From Chitinophaga jiangningensis (GTDB lineage Bacteria > Bacteroidota > Bacteroidia > Chitinophagales > Chitinophagaceae), in assembly GCF_900142605.1 (NCBI RefSeq), contig NZ_FRBL01000003.1, positions 558,001 to 622,000 on the forward strand: a stretch of 64,000 nt of DNA, in the 5' to 3' direction. Each line of letters starts with the position of its first letter. The stretch's first letter is position 1. Both the position numbers and the translations under genes were made by a program. Below, piece by piece: positions 34,749 to 43,201 of this stretch. The notes beneath the pieces were generated by a model. That model did no database searches. It saw only the letters and a program-made list of their open reading frames with translations, and was not told the origin of the DNA.

Positions 34749-36077
34749 ATGAAGAACATATTGTTGTTTGGCGCAGGAAAATCTGCAACAAGCCTGATCG
34801 ACTTCCTTATCACCAATGCCCCCCGGTTAAAATGGCATGTGACGGTAGCTGATCAAGACCTGATGCTGATCAAGTCCAAGACTGGCAAATCTTACTATGC
34901 AACCCCCGTAGAATTAGATATTAAGAACCAGACTGCAAGACATCAGCTCATCCAGGAAACCGACCTTGTTATTTCCCTGCTCCCCCCTTCCCTACACATT
35001 CTTGTTGCTAAAGACTGCCTGCAGTATCGCAAAAACCTGCTCACCGCCTCCTACATCGATGATGAAGTACGCAAGCTGGAAAAGGATATTGAAGCAGCAG
35101 GCCTGCTTTTCATGTATGAAATGGGCCTCGATCCCGGTATTGATCATATGTCGGCCATGAAGCTGATCCACTCTATTGAAAAGAAAGGCGGCCAGATTTT
35201 CTCGTTTAAATCCTATTGCGGAGGATTAATATCTCCCGAAAGCATTGATAACCCCTGGCAGTACAAAGTATCATGGAATGCCCGTAACATCGTGCTCTCC
35301 GGCAGCACCGGCGCCACTTACAAGGAAAAAGGAAAAATACGGGAACTTACCTACGAGCAACTCTTTGATCACAATAAAACCATTCATGTACCCGGCCTCG
35401 GCAAAATGGCGTACTACCCTAACCGTGATTCACTCGCGTACATGAACATTTATAAACTCCAGGAAATTGCCACCTTCATGCGTGCAACCCTGCGCTTCCC
35501 GGATTTTTGTGAAGGCTGGAATGCCCTGATAAAACTGGGCCTCACAGACGATGCGCATAAAAAACAAACAGACCAGCTCTCCTATTTCGACTGGGCTACG
35601 CAAAACCTGGAAGGCAACAAATCCAGTGAGGCCCATGATGAATTTGTAGCGCAACACCTCGGTGTTTCCAGTAAGTCAAAAGTCATTCGCCAGCTGAAAT
35701 ATCTCGGCCTGCTCAACGGCGACCAGATTAACCTCGGTGAACAAACGAATGCTGCCGTGCTGGAACATGTGGTGCTCGATAAACTGAAAATGGAACCACA
35801 GGATAAAGACATGATTGTGATGCTCCATGAAATTGAATTTGAACGCCGCAGCATGGCCACCCGCATGCATTCCTACATGATTGTACAGGGAGAGGATAAT
35901 GTGCGCACGGCCATGGCGAAAACGGTGGGACTACCGTTAGGCATTATGGCGAAGCTGATCCTGCAGGACAAAATTTCGCTGACGGGTTTGCAAATTCCGG
36001 TAATGCCGGAAGTGTATAATCCGGTGCTGAAGGAATTAGAGGATTTTGATATCAGGTTTGAAGAGAGTTTTGAATAA
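34749..36077 (+). CDS. Saccharopine dehydrogenase family protein
   Basis: A 442-aa protein starting with a Rossmann motif (ILLFGAGKSATSLIDFL) and a VISLLPPSLHILVAKDCLQ strand, then the C-terminal substrate domain (MGLDPGIDHMSAMKLI). It has the shape of bacterial saccharopine dehydrogenase (L-glutamate- or L-lysine-forming) or related lysine-breakdown reductases. Lysine aminotransferase-coupled steps are not encoded nearby, so the exact substrate is uncertain. It is monocistronic, with a double-hairpin terminator after it. Confidence 0.9.
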   Translation: MKNILLFGAGKSATSLIDFLITNAPRLKWHVTVADQDLMLIKSKTGKSYYATPVELDIKNQTARHQLIQETDLVISLLPPSLHILVAKDCLQYRKNLLTASYIDDEVRKLEKDIEAAGLLFMYEMGLDPGIDHMSAMKLIHSIEKKGGQIFSFKSYCGGLISPESIDNPWQYKVSWNARNIVLSGSTGATYKEKGKIRELTYEQLFDHNKTIHVPGLGKMAYYPNRDSLAYMNIYKLQEIATFMRATLRFPDFCEGWNALIKLGLTDDAHKKQTDQLSYFDWATQNLEGNKSSEAHDEFVAQHLGVSSKSKVIRQLKYLGLLNGDQINLGEQTNAAVLEHVVLDKLKMEPQDKDMIVMLHEIEFERRSMATRMHSYMIVQGEDNVRTAMAKTVGLPLGIMAKLILQDKISLTGLQIPVMPEVYNPVLKELEDFDIRFEESFE

Positions 36078-36089
36078 CTACGTATACGT

Positions 36090-36161
36090 AAAACAAGAGA
36101 GGGAATACCCTGCGGGTATTCCCTCTCTTGTTTTGAACCGCGCCGAAGGCGTGGTTCAAAA
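36090..36161. terminator. Tandem double hairpin between convergent genes
   Basis: A perfect 21-bp stem (36090-36110 with 36114-36134, loop TGC) is followed by a 14-bp stem (36131-36144 with 36148-36161, one mismatch, loop GAA). They share bases 36131-36134. The outer parts are A/T-rich, so it can stop transcription of both flanking genes. Confidence 0.85.
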
Positions 36162-36164
36162 CAA

Positions 36165-36872
36165 TCAGTCATTCAAATATTGCTCCAGCAGCACCTTCGT
36201 CAGCTCCTCCACCCCAGTGGTAGCGGGACTTTCAATCTGATGCAGGTTTTTATAGTAGCCATCTACCGGAGGTATTTTTTTGTCGATGATAAACTTGTGT
36301 GCGTGTACCGGCGCGTAATTGATCAAACCAGCTGCCGGATACACATTCAGCGACGTACCCACTACCACGAAAATATCCGCCAGACGTGCTTCCTGCTGCG
36401 CAGGCGCAATCATGGACACTTCTTCCCCAAACCAAACGATGTGCGGGCGCAGTTGTCCGCCGTCGGGGCCCAGGTCGCCGATGCTGATATCACCTTTGAT
36501 ATCGAGAATATTTTGTGCATCGTCGTCGTGTACGCTGCGCATTTTAAAGATTTCTCCATGGAGGTGCATGACGTTGGTGGATCCTGCTCTTTCGTGGAGG
36601 TCATCAATATTTTGGGTGATGATGCGTACATCGAAATGTTCTTCCAGTTTTGCAAGGCCGATATGGGCGGCATTGGGTTGAGCGGCGCCTACATCTTTGC
36701 GGCGCACGTTGTAGAAGTCCAGCACCAGTGCCGGATCTTTACGCCAGCCATCAGGAGATGCCACCGCATACACGTCGTATCCTTCCCACAGTCCGTCTGA
36801 ATCACGGAATGTTTTAAGGCCGCTTTCTGCGCTGATACCTGCTCCGGTTAGCACTACCAGTCTCTTTTTCAT
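36165..36872 (-). CDS. Sir2-family NAD-dependent protein deacylase, cysteine-free
   Basis: A 235-aa sirtuin. Landmarks are GAGISAESGLKTFRDSDGLW at the N-terminus, the catalytic-loop QNIDDLHERAG, the catalytic His in MHLHGEI and VVVGTSLNVYPAAG. The LVLDFYNVRR block has the Tyr/Arg pair seen in desuccinylases/demalonylases of the SIRT5/CobB type. The protein contains no cysteine, so it lacks the four-cysteine zinc ribbon of most sirtuins. It is the last of a minus-strand series after the EVE protein, separated from it by 47 bases. Confidence 0.92.
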   Translation of the reverse strand: MKKRLVVLTGAGISAESGLKTFRDSDGLWEGYDVYAVASPDGWRKDPALVLDFYNVRRKDVGAAQPNAAHIGLAKLEEHFDVRIITQNIDDLHERAGSTNVMHLHGEIFKMRSVHDDDAQNILDIKGDISIGDLGPDGGQLRPHIVWFGEEVSMIAPAQQEARLADIFVVVGTSLNVYPAAGLINYAPVHAHKFIIDKKIPPVDGYYKNLHQIESPATTGVEELTKVLLEQYLND

Positions 36873-36919
36873 GAGAATATTATTTGGGATTAAGGTTATG
36901 CCTTTATGTGCATGGTCCC

Positions 36920-37330
36920 TTACTTCATTTCACCCATCTCCATGATCACCTTGAATTCTTCCGGTGTAACGTTACAAACGGAAAGGCGTCCCTGACGGAT
37001 AAGCGACAGGTTGGCCAGGCTTTTTTCGGCCTTCATTGCGGCCAGGGTAACAGGTTTTTTGAAAGGCTTCAGGGGCTTCAGGTCCACTACTACCCAGTTA
37101 GGATCAGGTGTGGTGGGGTCCTGATAAGATTCTTTGGCTACGGTGGCCAGTCCTACAACTTCCAATCCTTCATTGCTATGGTAAAAGAGGACCTGGTCGC
37201 CCTTTTTCATGGCTTTGAGATTATTCCGTGCCTGATAATTACGTACGCCATCCCAGAAGGTCACTTTGTCTTTTACAAACTGTTCCCAGGAGTATTTAAA
37301 TGGCTCAGACTTCACCAGCCAGTAGTTCAT
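36920..37330 (-). CDS. EVE domain protein
   Basis: A 136-aa protein that matches EVE/PUA-like proteins from its first residues (MNYWLVKSEPFKYSWEQF), with VTFWDGVRNYQARNNLKAMKKGDQVLFYHS and a VVDLKPLKPFKKPV segment. EVE proteins bind modified bases in nucleic acids; the target here is unknown. An in-frame ATG 54 bases upstream gives an unnatural Pro/His-rich leader, so MNYW is the start. It lies in a string of minus-strand genes between LutA and Sir2. Confidence 0.92.
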   Translation of the reverse strand: MNYWLVKSEPFKYSWEQFVKDKVTFWDGVRNYQARNNLKAMKKGDQVLFYHSNEGLEVVGLATVAKESYQDPTTPDPNWVVVDLKPLKPFKKPVTLAAMKAEKSLANLSLIRQGRLSVCNVTPEEFKVIMEMGEMK

Positions 37331-37361
37331 TGTTGCTGTGTTTTGATGATGATGCGGGGGA

Positions 37362-38081
37362 TTACCAGCCGCTGGCCAGTACATCCGCGATGTGCATGAT
37401 TTTAATATTGGTTCCGTGTTTGCGTATATAGCCGTCGAGGTGCATGAGACATGACAGGTCAGTGGAGATCAGGTAGTCTGCTCCGCTGGCTACTGCGTTA
37501 TTGACTTTTTGTTCGCCCATACCCATGGATATTGGCTCAAATTTAACGGAGAAAGTACCTCCGAAGCCGCAGCATGTTTCACAGTCATTCATTTCCTTCA
37601 GTTCCAGTCCCTTTACATTTTCCAGCAGTTTTCTGGGGCCTTGTTTGATACCGCATTCTCTCAATGCGCCGCAGGCGTCGTGATAGGTGCCAATGCCGTT
37701 GAGGGTGGCGCCTAAGTCGGTTACATGCAATACATCCACCAGGAATTCGGTAAACTCGAAAAGGTTTTTCTTCAGGAGTTTCACTTCATTGTGAGCGGCG
37801 GAGTTATCAAACAGTTTGCCGTAGTAGTTGCGGACAAATCCGGTACAGGAACCACTTGGTGCTACAATATAATCAAAAGTATGGAAGTCTTTCAGGAATT
37901 TGGTGGCTACCGAGCGGCATTCATCGTGATAGCCTGCGTTGAATGCGGGCTGGCCGCAGCAGGTTTGCTCGGGGTTGTAAGCCACATTGCATCCCAGTTT
38001 CTCCAGTACTTTCACCATATTGAAAGCGGTTTCCGGGAACATTTGGTCTACAAAGCATGGTATGAATAACTGTACGTTCAT
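37362..38081 (-). CDS. LutA/YkgE-like (Fe-S)-binding protein
   Basis: A 239-aa protein with two cysteine-rich CCG-type motifs: TCCGQPAFN at about 40 and the second half NDCETCCGFGGTFSVKFE at about 165, plus GSCTGFV and HDACGALRECG. This is the LutA pattern of the L-lactate oxidation complex, where it binds iron-sulfur clusters with LutB and LutC. Neither partner is in the window, so it works with a distant locus or with other dehydrogenases. It precedes the EVE gene by 31 bases. Confidence 0.88.
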   Translation of the reverse strand: MNVQLFIPCFVDQMFPETAFNMVKVLEKLGCNVAYNPEQTCCGQPAFNAGYHDECRSVATKFLKDFHTFDYIVAPSGSCTGFVRNYYGKLFDNSAAHNEVKLLKKNLFEFTEFLVDVLHVTDLGATLNGIGTYHDACGALRECGIKQGPRKLLENVKGLELKEMNDCETCCGFGGTFSVKFEPISMGMGEQKVNNAVASGADYLISTDLSCLMHLDGYIRKHGTNIKIMHIADVLASGW

Positions 38082-38090
38082 CTTATAGTT

Positions 38091-38591
38091 TTAGCTCTTT
38101 GCCAATGACCTTTGCAGTGCTATCATTTTCAGTGCGGTGATAGCTGCTTCTTCTCCTTTGTGACCGTGTGCACCACCCAGGCGATCGAGTGCCTGTTGTT
38201 CGTTGTCTACTGTAAGAATTCCAAATATAACGGGAACGGGTAACTGAAGGTTCAGTTGCAATATTCCTTCCGTAACGGCTTTACATACATAGTCGAAATG
38301 AGGTGTTTCACCACGGATCACGCAACCAAATGCAATAATAGCGCCAGGTTGGTTACCGGTACCCTCTGTAGCTTCCCAATATTGCTTACAGGCGTATGGC
38401 AGTTCAAATGCCCCGGGAACAACAATCTTGTTAGTTTTAGCCACTTTGTACTGTGCGAGTGATTTTTCACAGCCGGCTACCAGTTCGTTGATGATATGGT
38501 CATTCCATTCGGTATAGACCATAACAACACTGGCATCCTCCAGGTTGAGAATGCCAGCATCATTTAATAAGCTCTTGTTATTATCAGACAT
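38091..38591 (-). CDS. ribH: 6,7-dimethyl-8-ribityllumazine synthase
   Basis: A 166-aa lumazine synthase, which joins 5-amino-6-ribitylamino-uracil and dihydroxybutanone phosphate in riboflavin synthesis. The GAFELPYACKQYWEA segment, GCVIRGETPHFDYVCK and the final KGEEAAITALKMI are conserved positions. The rest of the riboflavin pathway is not in view. It ends 9 bases before the LutA start and follows a TPR gene, an order I recall in other Bacteroidota. Confidence 0.96.
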   Translation of the reverse strand: MSDNNKSLLNDAGILNLEDASVVMVYTEWNDHIINELVAGCEKSLAQYKVAKTNKIVVPGAFELPYACKQYWEATEGTGNQPGAIIAFGCVIRGETPHFDYVCKAVTEGILQLNLQLPVPVIFGILTVDNEQQALDRLGGAHGHKGEEAAITALKMIALQRSLAKS

Positions 38592-38683
38592 ATTCTGTTG
38601 CTTTCTTTTGCTGATGTGGAGCAGCTTTTAGCATCCGAATATCTTTTCATTCCGGCTGCTAAAAGCCAGCCACTGCAGCGATA

Positions 38684-39385
38684 TTAGTTTCTTACATCAC
38701 CGAGAACAGCGAGATATTTATCGATCTCTCTGCCTTCAGCACTCATTGGATATTTTTCTTTGATCTCTTTGAAGATCGCAATAGCGTCCTGGTCTTTACC
38801 AGCTTTACGCAGTGCCATGCCGGCACGGAACAGGTATACTGGCGCGGTCAGTTCATTGTCGTTGTAGTGACCTGCTTTTTTGTAAAACTCGATACCATCG
38901 TTTACCTGGTTCAGTTCCATGTAAGCGTCGCCGATCAGGCCGAATGCAGCTGGTTGCAGCATCAGGTCATTGGAAGAAAAGCTTTTCAGCATGTCAATAC
39001 CTTTCTGGTATTCACCCAGGCGGATGTAGCATACGCCTGCGCTGTATTTAGCGATATTACCAGCTTTGGTGCTGCCATATTTATCGATCACCTGCAGGAA
39101 ACCGTAGTTGTTACCATTACCATTCAGGGCAACTTTGAAAGAATCTACCGCAAAGCTGTTCTGCGCCTGGAAAATCATTTCCTGGGCTTTGGTTTCATTA
39201 GGTTGTTTAATGAAACGGTTGTATGCGAAGAAACCTCCGACAACTACTACCACTGCGAGGAGGCCAATATTGATAATATTTTTATTCTTGGTATAGAAAT
39301 CCTCTGCGCGGTGCATAGATGCCTGCAGGTCAAAATCCTGGGATGCAGTTTGCGGTTGAGTGGCTTTATTTTTAGTTTCTGCCAT
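38684..39385 (-). CDS. YfgM-like TPR membrane protein
   Basis: A 233-aa protein with a single membrane helix at about 37-58 (NIINIGLLAVVVVVGGFFAY) and a periplasmic TPR array (FLQVIDKYGSTKAGNIAKYS, YIRLGEYQKGIDMLKSF, FGLIGDAYMELNQVNDGIEF). The topology matches YfgM, the helper of the SecYEG translocon. A direct role in secretion here is inferred from topology only. Located just upstream of ribH. Confidence 0.87.
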   Translation of the reverse strand: MAETKNKATQPQTASQDFDLQASMHRAEDFYTKNKNIINIGLLAVVVVVGGFFAYNRFIKQPNETKAQEMIFQAQNSFAVDSFKVALNGNGNNYGFLQVIDKYGSTKAGNIAKYSAGVCYIRLGEYQKGIDMLKSFSSNDLMLQPAAFGLIGDAYMELNQVNDGIEFYKKAGHYNDNELTAPVYLFRAGMALRKAGKDQDAIAIFKEIKEKYPMSAEGREIDKYLAVLGDVRN

Positions 39386-39431
39386 TTTAATGTGTAATTG
39401 TAGTTGCTTGGTTTATGAATAGCTGCAAGTG

Positions 39432-39472
39432 AATAACAGTCCCTCCGGAGCTGATCCGAAGGGACTGTTATT
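39432..39472 (-). terminator. Terminator after pdhA
   Basis: A stem of 16 bp with one mismatch (39432-39447 with 39457-39472, core AATAACAGTCCCT) lies 16 bases past the pdhA stop and ends its transcript before the YfgM-like gene. Confidence 0.8.
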
Positions 39473-39487
39473 GCAAGTTAATGACTT

Positions 39488-40480
39488 TTAGTCAACGATA
39501 AACGGATAATCTTGCTGGATATAAACATCCTTCAGCAGTTCATCGTCAGAAGGCCAAGGAGATTCTTCCGCGAATTGCACGCAATCTTCCACCTCTTTCT
39601 TCACCTTATCGTTTATGGCTTCGATTTCAGCTTCAGTAGCCCATTTGTTCTTCTGGATTACTTTCAGTACCTGGTTAATCGGATCCTGATCTTTATACTC
39701 TTCTACCTCTTCTTTAGTGCGATATTTCGCAGGATCACTCATAGAGTGACCACGGTAGCGGTAAGTTTTTACTTCCAGCAAGGTAGGACCTTCACCGGCG
39801 CGAGCGCGTTTAACAGCTCTTTCAAAACCTTCGTGCACCGCTTCGCAGCTCATACCATCGATGGTATCGGAAGGCATTTCATAAGCGTTAGACAGCTTAT
39901 AAATGTCCAGTACGTTAGAAGTACGTTCTACGGAAGTACCCATTGCGTACATGTTGTTTTCACAAACAAATATTACCGGGAGTTTCCACAGCATGGCCAT
40001 GTTAAAGGTTTCATGCAGGATACCCTGGCGTGCAGCACCGTCACCGAAGAAGCATACCGCCACATTATCAGTTCCTTTGTACTGTTCTGCGAAAGCAAGA
40101 CCAGCGCCTGTTCCTATCTGTGCACCCACGATACCGTGACCGCCGTAGAAGCTGTGCTCTACAGAGAAAAAGTGCATACTTCCTCCCTTACCTTTGGAAC
40201 AACCTGTCGCCTTACCATACAATTCTGCCATACAGGCATTGGCAGAAATTCCTTTCGCTAATGCCAAACCGTGATCACGGTACGCGGTAATGAATTTATC
40301 GTCCGGCTTTGTAGCTGTCATTGCACCAGCAGCAATTGCTTCCTGTCCTATGTACAAATGGCAAAAACCACGGATCTTCTGCATACCATACAATTGGCCC
40401 GCCTTTTCTTCAAAACGGCGCAGCAAAAGCATCAATTCATACCAGTACAGATACGTCTCTTTGGTGAATTTCGTCTTCAC
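39488..40480 (-). CDS. pdhA: Pyruvate dehydrogenase E1 component, alpha subunit
   Basis: The thiamine-diphosphate-binding subunit of pyruvate dehydrogenase: IGQEAIAAGAM, FFGDGAARQGILHE and FVCENNMYAMGTS form the ThDP/Mg2+ site and YRYRGHSMSDP is the phosphorylation-loop region. The frame stays open upstream to a TTG at 40519, but that TTG lies inside a TATATTTG -7 box, so translation must start later. GTG 40480 gives MKTKFTKETYLYWYE, the usual Bacteroidota start; GTG 40498 is the alternative. The E1 beta, E2 and E3 genes are not nearby. Confidence 0.95.
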   Translation of the reverse strand: MKTKFTKETYLYWYELMLLLRRFEEKAGQLYGMQKIRGFCHLYIGQEAIAAGAMTATKPDDKFITAYRDHGLALAKGISANACMAELYGKATGCSKGKGGSMHFFSVEHSFYGGHGIVGAQIGTGAGLAFAEQYKGTDNVAVCFFGDGAARQGILHETFNMAMLWKLPVIFVCENNMYAMGTSVERTSNVLDIYKLSNAYEMPSDTIDGMSCEAVHEGFERAVKRARAGEGPTLLEVKTYRYRGHSMSDPAKYRTKEEVEEYKDQDPINQVLKVIQKNKWATEAEIEAINDKVKKEVEDCVQFAEESPWPSDDELLKDVYIQQDYPFIVD

Positions 40481-40516
40481 GTCTGTTTTAGTTTGCACTC
40501 TTTCTAAATTTGTTCG

Positions 40517-40524
40517 CAAATATA
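40517..40524 (-). promoter_or_regulatory. pdhA promoter -7 box
   Basis: The minus strand reads TATATTTG, an exact TAnnTTTG. It is 19 bases upstream of GTG 40498 and 37 upstream of GTG 40480, which forces the start below 40517. A convincing -33 element is not obvious. Confidence 0.7.
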
Positions 40525-40670
40525 ACAGGAAAATCCTAAAATTTAAATATCAATTCCAATTCCTGATAAATTATGCAAATTCATCAAATTCAGTGAGTTT
40601 TGCAGTTAGTAACTGAAAAGCTGCCGCAGACGTCCTCCCGACACGGCTTTTTATCAGTTATAAATCATCG

Positions 40671-40678
40671 TAATTTTG
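40671..40678 (+). promoter_or_regulatory. recF promoter -7 box
   Basis: TAATTTTG matches TAnnTTTG. A T-run at about 40648-40651 lies 19 bases upstream and could be the -33. The box ends 30 bases before the recF start. This and the pdhA box define a compact divergent promoter region. Confidence 0.7.
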
Positions 40679-40708
40679 CATATTAATAGGATCGAATATT
40701 TTTTTTCT

Positions 40709-41788
40709 TTGCTGCATATAAGAAACATATCAATCGTACAGTTCAAAAACTACTCGGGGCGCAACTTCCAGTTTCACCACCGCATAGTTGGGATTACCGG
40801 CCGCAATGGATCGGGTAAAACCAATCTCCTCGACGCCATCTACTACCTCTGCTTTACGAAAAGCTACTTCACCTCCAATGAAAGCCAGAATACCCAGTAC
40901 GAGACCAACGGTTTCCGGCTGGAAGGCATGCTCGACCGTAACGGAAGCGCAGAAAAGGTGGTTTGCACCCTCAAGGAAGGTAAAAAGGAGATTTCCCTCA
41001 ATGACGACAAATACGAGAAATTCAGCCGCCATATCGGCCAGTTCCCCGCCGTTATGATCGCTCCCGATGACGCCGAAATCATCACCGGCGGCAGCGAAGA
41101 GCGCCGCAAATGGCTGGATACCCTCCTGTCACAACTCTACCCGGACTACCTGGAACACCTCATCACCTACCAGAAAATTCTCCTGCAGCGCAATACCCTC
41201 CTTAAAAACATGGAGCAGGCCGGCCCAGCCGCCAATCAACTGCTGGATGTGTTCGATATGCAGCTGGTACAGCATGGTACACCCGTCTATCTCACCAGAA
41301 AAAAATTCCTGGCAGATTTTATACCACAGGTGCAACGGCTGTACGACTACATCTCAGGTACCCATGAAGTGGTAAACATCCGCTACCAATGCTCCCTGCT
41401 GGAAGAAGATTTCGAAAAACAACTCAGCGCCGCCCGGTTCAAGGATATGCAGCTGCAACGTACCAGTACCGGCATCCACCGGGACGACCTGGTATTCCTG
41501 CTCAACGACTACCCCATGAAATCCAGCGCCTCACAGGGACAGCGAAAGAGCTTTCTCTTTGCCCTTAAACTGGCGCAGTACGAAGTACTGAAGCAATACA
41601 AACACTTCCCTCCACTCCTGCTGCTCGATGATGTGTTCGAAAAGCTGGACCAGGAACGGGTAATGCGACTGATTGCCCTGGTGGCCAGTCCGGATTATGG
41701 ACAGGTATTTATCACAGATACTCATGCAGCCCGCTTGCAGCAAGCTTTTGAGCCAACAGGAGAAAATATCCAGGTGATAAACATTTAA
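40709..41788 (+). CDS. recF: DNA replication and repair protein RecF
   Basis: A 359-aa RecF, an SMC-like ATPase that loads RecA at gapped DNA. Walker A is GRNGSGKTN at about residue 35, Walker B is in LLLLDDVFEKLD at about 305, and the signature SSASQGQRKS is at about 275. The frame is open upstream to a TTG at 40676, but that TTG lies within the -7 box. The in-frame TTG at 40709 gives MLHIRNISIVQFKNY, the normal RecF start, so a TTG start is the best reading. DciA-like follows 34 bases downstream. Confidence 0.95.
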   Translation: MLHIRNISIVQFKNYSGRNFQFHHRIVGITGRNGSGKTNLLDAIYYLCFTKSYFTSNESQNTQYETNGFRLEGMLDRNGSAEKVVCTLKEGKKEISLNDDKYEKFSRHIGQFPAVMIAPDDAEIITGGSEERRKWLDTLLSQLYPDYLEHLITYQKILLQRNTLLKNMEQAGPAANQLLDVFDMQLVQHGTPVYLTRKKFLADFIPQVQRLYDYISGTHEVVNIRYQCSLLEEDFEKQLSAARFKDMQLQRTSTGIHRDDLVFLLNDYPMKSSASQGQRKSFLFALKLAQYEVLKQYKHFPPLLLLDDVFEKLDQERVMRLIALVASPDYGQVFITDTHAARLQQAFEPTGENIQVINI

Positions 41789-41822
41789 GGAAAGGAACAG
41801 TAAAATTTCATAATTTCGCACC

Positions 41823-42110
41823 ATGCGTCACGGAACCACCAGTATAGGAGATGCCCTCAGGGAATTCATGAATAAAAGCAGGATGAAACCCCGCCTGACA
41901 GAAGTTCGTATCCAGGAAAACTGGGAACAGATAATGGGGAAAACTATTGCAAGGTATACTTCCGGGATTCAGTTAATCGATGGGAAATTGATTATAACTA
42001 CCAGTGTGGCGCCACTTAAACAGGAGTTATCTTATTCGAAAGACAAGATTATCAAATTGGTCAATGAAATGCTGGGAGAAAACGCGGTCAAAGAAGTAAT
42101 GATCCGTTAA
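41823..42110 (+). CDS. DUF721/DciA-like protein
   Basis: A 95-aa basic protein with the DUF721 core (RLTEVRIQENWEQIMGKTIARYTSGIQLIDGKLIITTSV, ending LGENAVKEVMI). The domain is shared with DciA, which helps load the replicative helicase DnaB in bacteria that lack DnaC. Being next to recF supports a replication role, but this short form has only the core domain. Its stop codon overlaps that of the convergent DUF4252 gene within TTAA. Confidence 0.88.
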   Translation: MRHGTTSIGDALREFMNKSRMKPRLTEVRIQENWEQIMGKTIARYTSGIQLIDGKLIITTSVAPLKQELSYSKDKIIKLVNEMLGENAVKEVMIR

Positions 42111-42616
42111 TTGCTGGCAAACTGCTTCACCAGGCCGTTCACATCTTCTATCTTCAAGGTGGTATGCAGGTTGATCACGGTTAATTCCCTGTCGCCCTGA
42201 ATCAACATCACTAAATCACCCAGTTCATCATTCTTACCTTTGTTGAGGATATGAATCTGATTGTTCTGCTCCCGCACTTCCATCAGTAATTCGTAGTGAT
42301 CCTTTACTTCGAGGTTGTGTTTCAACCTATACACATCATTGTCGGCAATTGCAGTACTGTCAAGGTTTTCAAAAGAATAGATCCGAAGGTTCTTCACCTT
42401 GTTGATCAGCTTTTTGGCCGCTTCCGTTTCAGGATCATTATCCTTGTCCATTTTCATCACCATGCCCGCCAGCTTCATTGCCATGGAGCCCAGGTGTACG
42501 GTGGTCATATCCGCCTTACCTTTAAAGCTGTTTGTGAACTCACGGATACTTTTATCCTGGGCAGCAACAGTACCTGCCATCAATAACATGCTACAACCGA
42601 TTAAGAACGTTTTCAT
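42107..42616 (-). CDS. DUF4252 exported protein (copy 1)
   Basis: A 169-aa protein with a signal peptide (MKTFLIGCSMLLMAGTVAAQ) and the DUF4252 body (SMAMKLAGMVMKMDKDND, NKVKNLRIYSFENLDS). Function unknown. It forms a pair with the gene at 42641, and both lie downstream of an ECF sigma factor and its partner; the cluster is a common layout in Bacteroidota. Confidence 0.9.
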   Translation of the reverse strand: MKTFLIGCSMLLMAGTVAAQDKSIREFTNSFKGKADMTTVHLGSMAMKLAGMVMKMDKDNDPETEAAKKLINKVKNLRIYSFENLDSTAIADNDVYRLKHNLEVKDHYELLMEVREQNNQIHILNKGKNDELGDLVMLIQGDRELTVINLHTTLKIEDVNGLVKQFASN

Positions 42617-42640
42617 ACATCGTTGGTTTTAAGTGTGAGG

Positions 42641-43168
42641 TTACTTTTTCCTGCGTACATTCTTGAGGTTATCCATCCCCTGGATGTCAATGTTGGACGC
42701 AATCTGGGAGATTTCGTTCAGGTCAATATCGCCTACCAGGCTCATGGCCAGGAACTGTGAAGTACCGCCAACCAGCATTACCAGCTCATTGATATTGCCT
42801 TTGGCATTTTCTTTCACGAGGAATTTAAGGTCACTTTCCTTATCGCGGATAGTCATCAGCTCCTCAAAATCGTTGCCGAGGTAGGCTGCTGCTTCGCGGT
42901 ACAAACGCTGACCGTCTTTAGTGGTTTCTTTACTGAGAATACGCAGGCCTTTCAGTTTTTGCACCACCCGCATAAATGTTTTGGCATCAGGATCGTTCGC
43001 ATCGAACTTTCCAAACATGCTGAACATCTTAGGAGTGATGGTAATCACGGTGAAACTGCGGTCATTCTCGTATCGCTGGAAGAAGCGTTCTATTACGCTA
43101 CTCCCCTGTTGCGCAAACAGCTGGCAACTGAGCAATACTGTGATGATTAATAAAAGGGATCGTTTCAT
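42641..43168 (-). CDS. DUF4252 exported protein (copy 2)
   Basis: A 175-aa protein with a signal peptide (MKRSLLLIITVLLSCQLFAQ) and DUF4252 blocks (TITPKMFSMFGKFDAND, MRVVQKLKGLRILSKETTKD). Related to, but clearly diverged from, the copy at 42107, so this is an old duplication. It follows the anti-sigma-like gene by 33 bases. Confidence 0.9.
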   Translation of the reverse strand: MKRSLLLIITVLLSCQLFAQQGSSVIERFFQRYENDRSFTVITITPKMFSMFGKFDANDPDAKTFMRVVQKLKGLRILSKETTKDGQRLYREAAAYLGNDFEELMTIRDKESDLKFLVKENAKGNINELVMLVGGTSQFLAMSLVGDIDLNEISQIASNIDIQGMDNLKNVRRKK

Positions 43169-43201
43169 CTCTCTAAAATTTAATAGTAAAATCGGTTGGT
43201 A

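Noticed and set aside
11659..36161. Double hairpins as copies of a REP repeat family
   Set aside because: The stem sequences are unrelated between sites, so they are not copies; only the architecture is shared.
40676..40708. recF starting at the upstream TTG 40676
   Set aside because: That TTG is part of the TAATTTTG promoter box, and RecF homologues begin at the later MLHIRNIS position.
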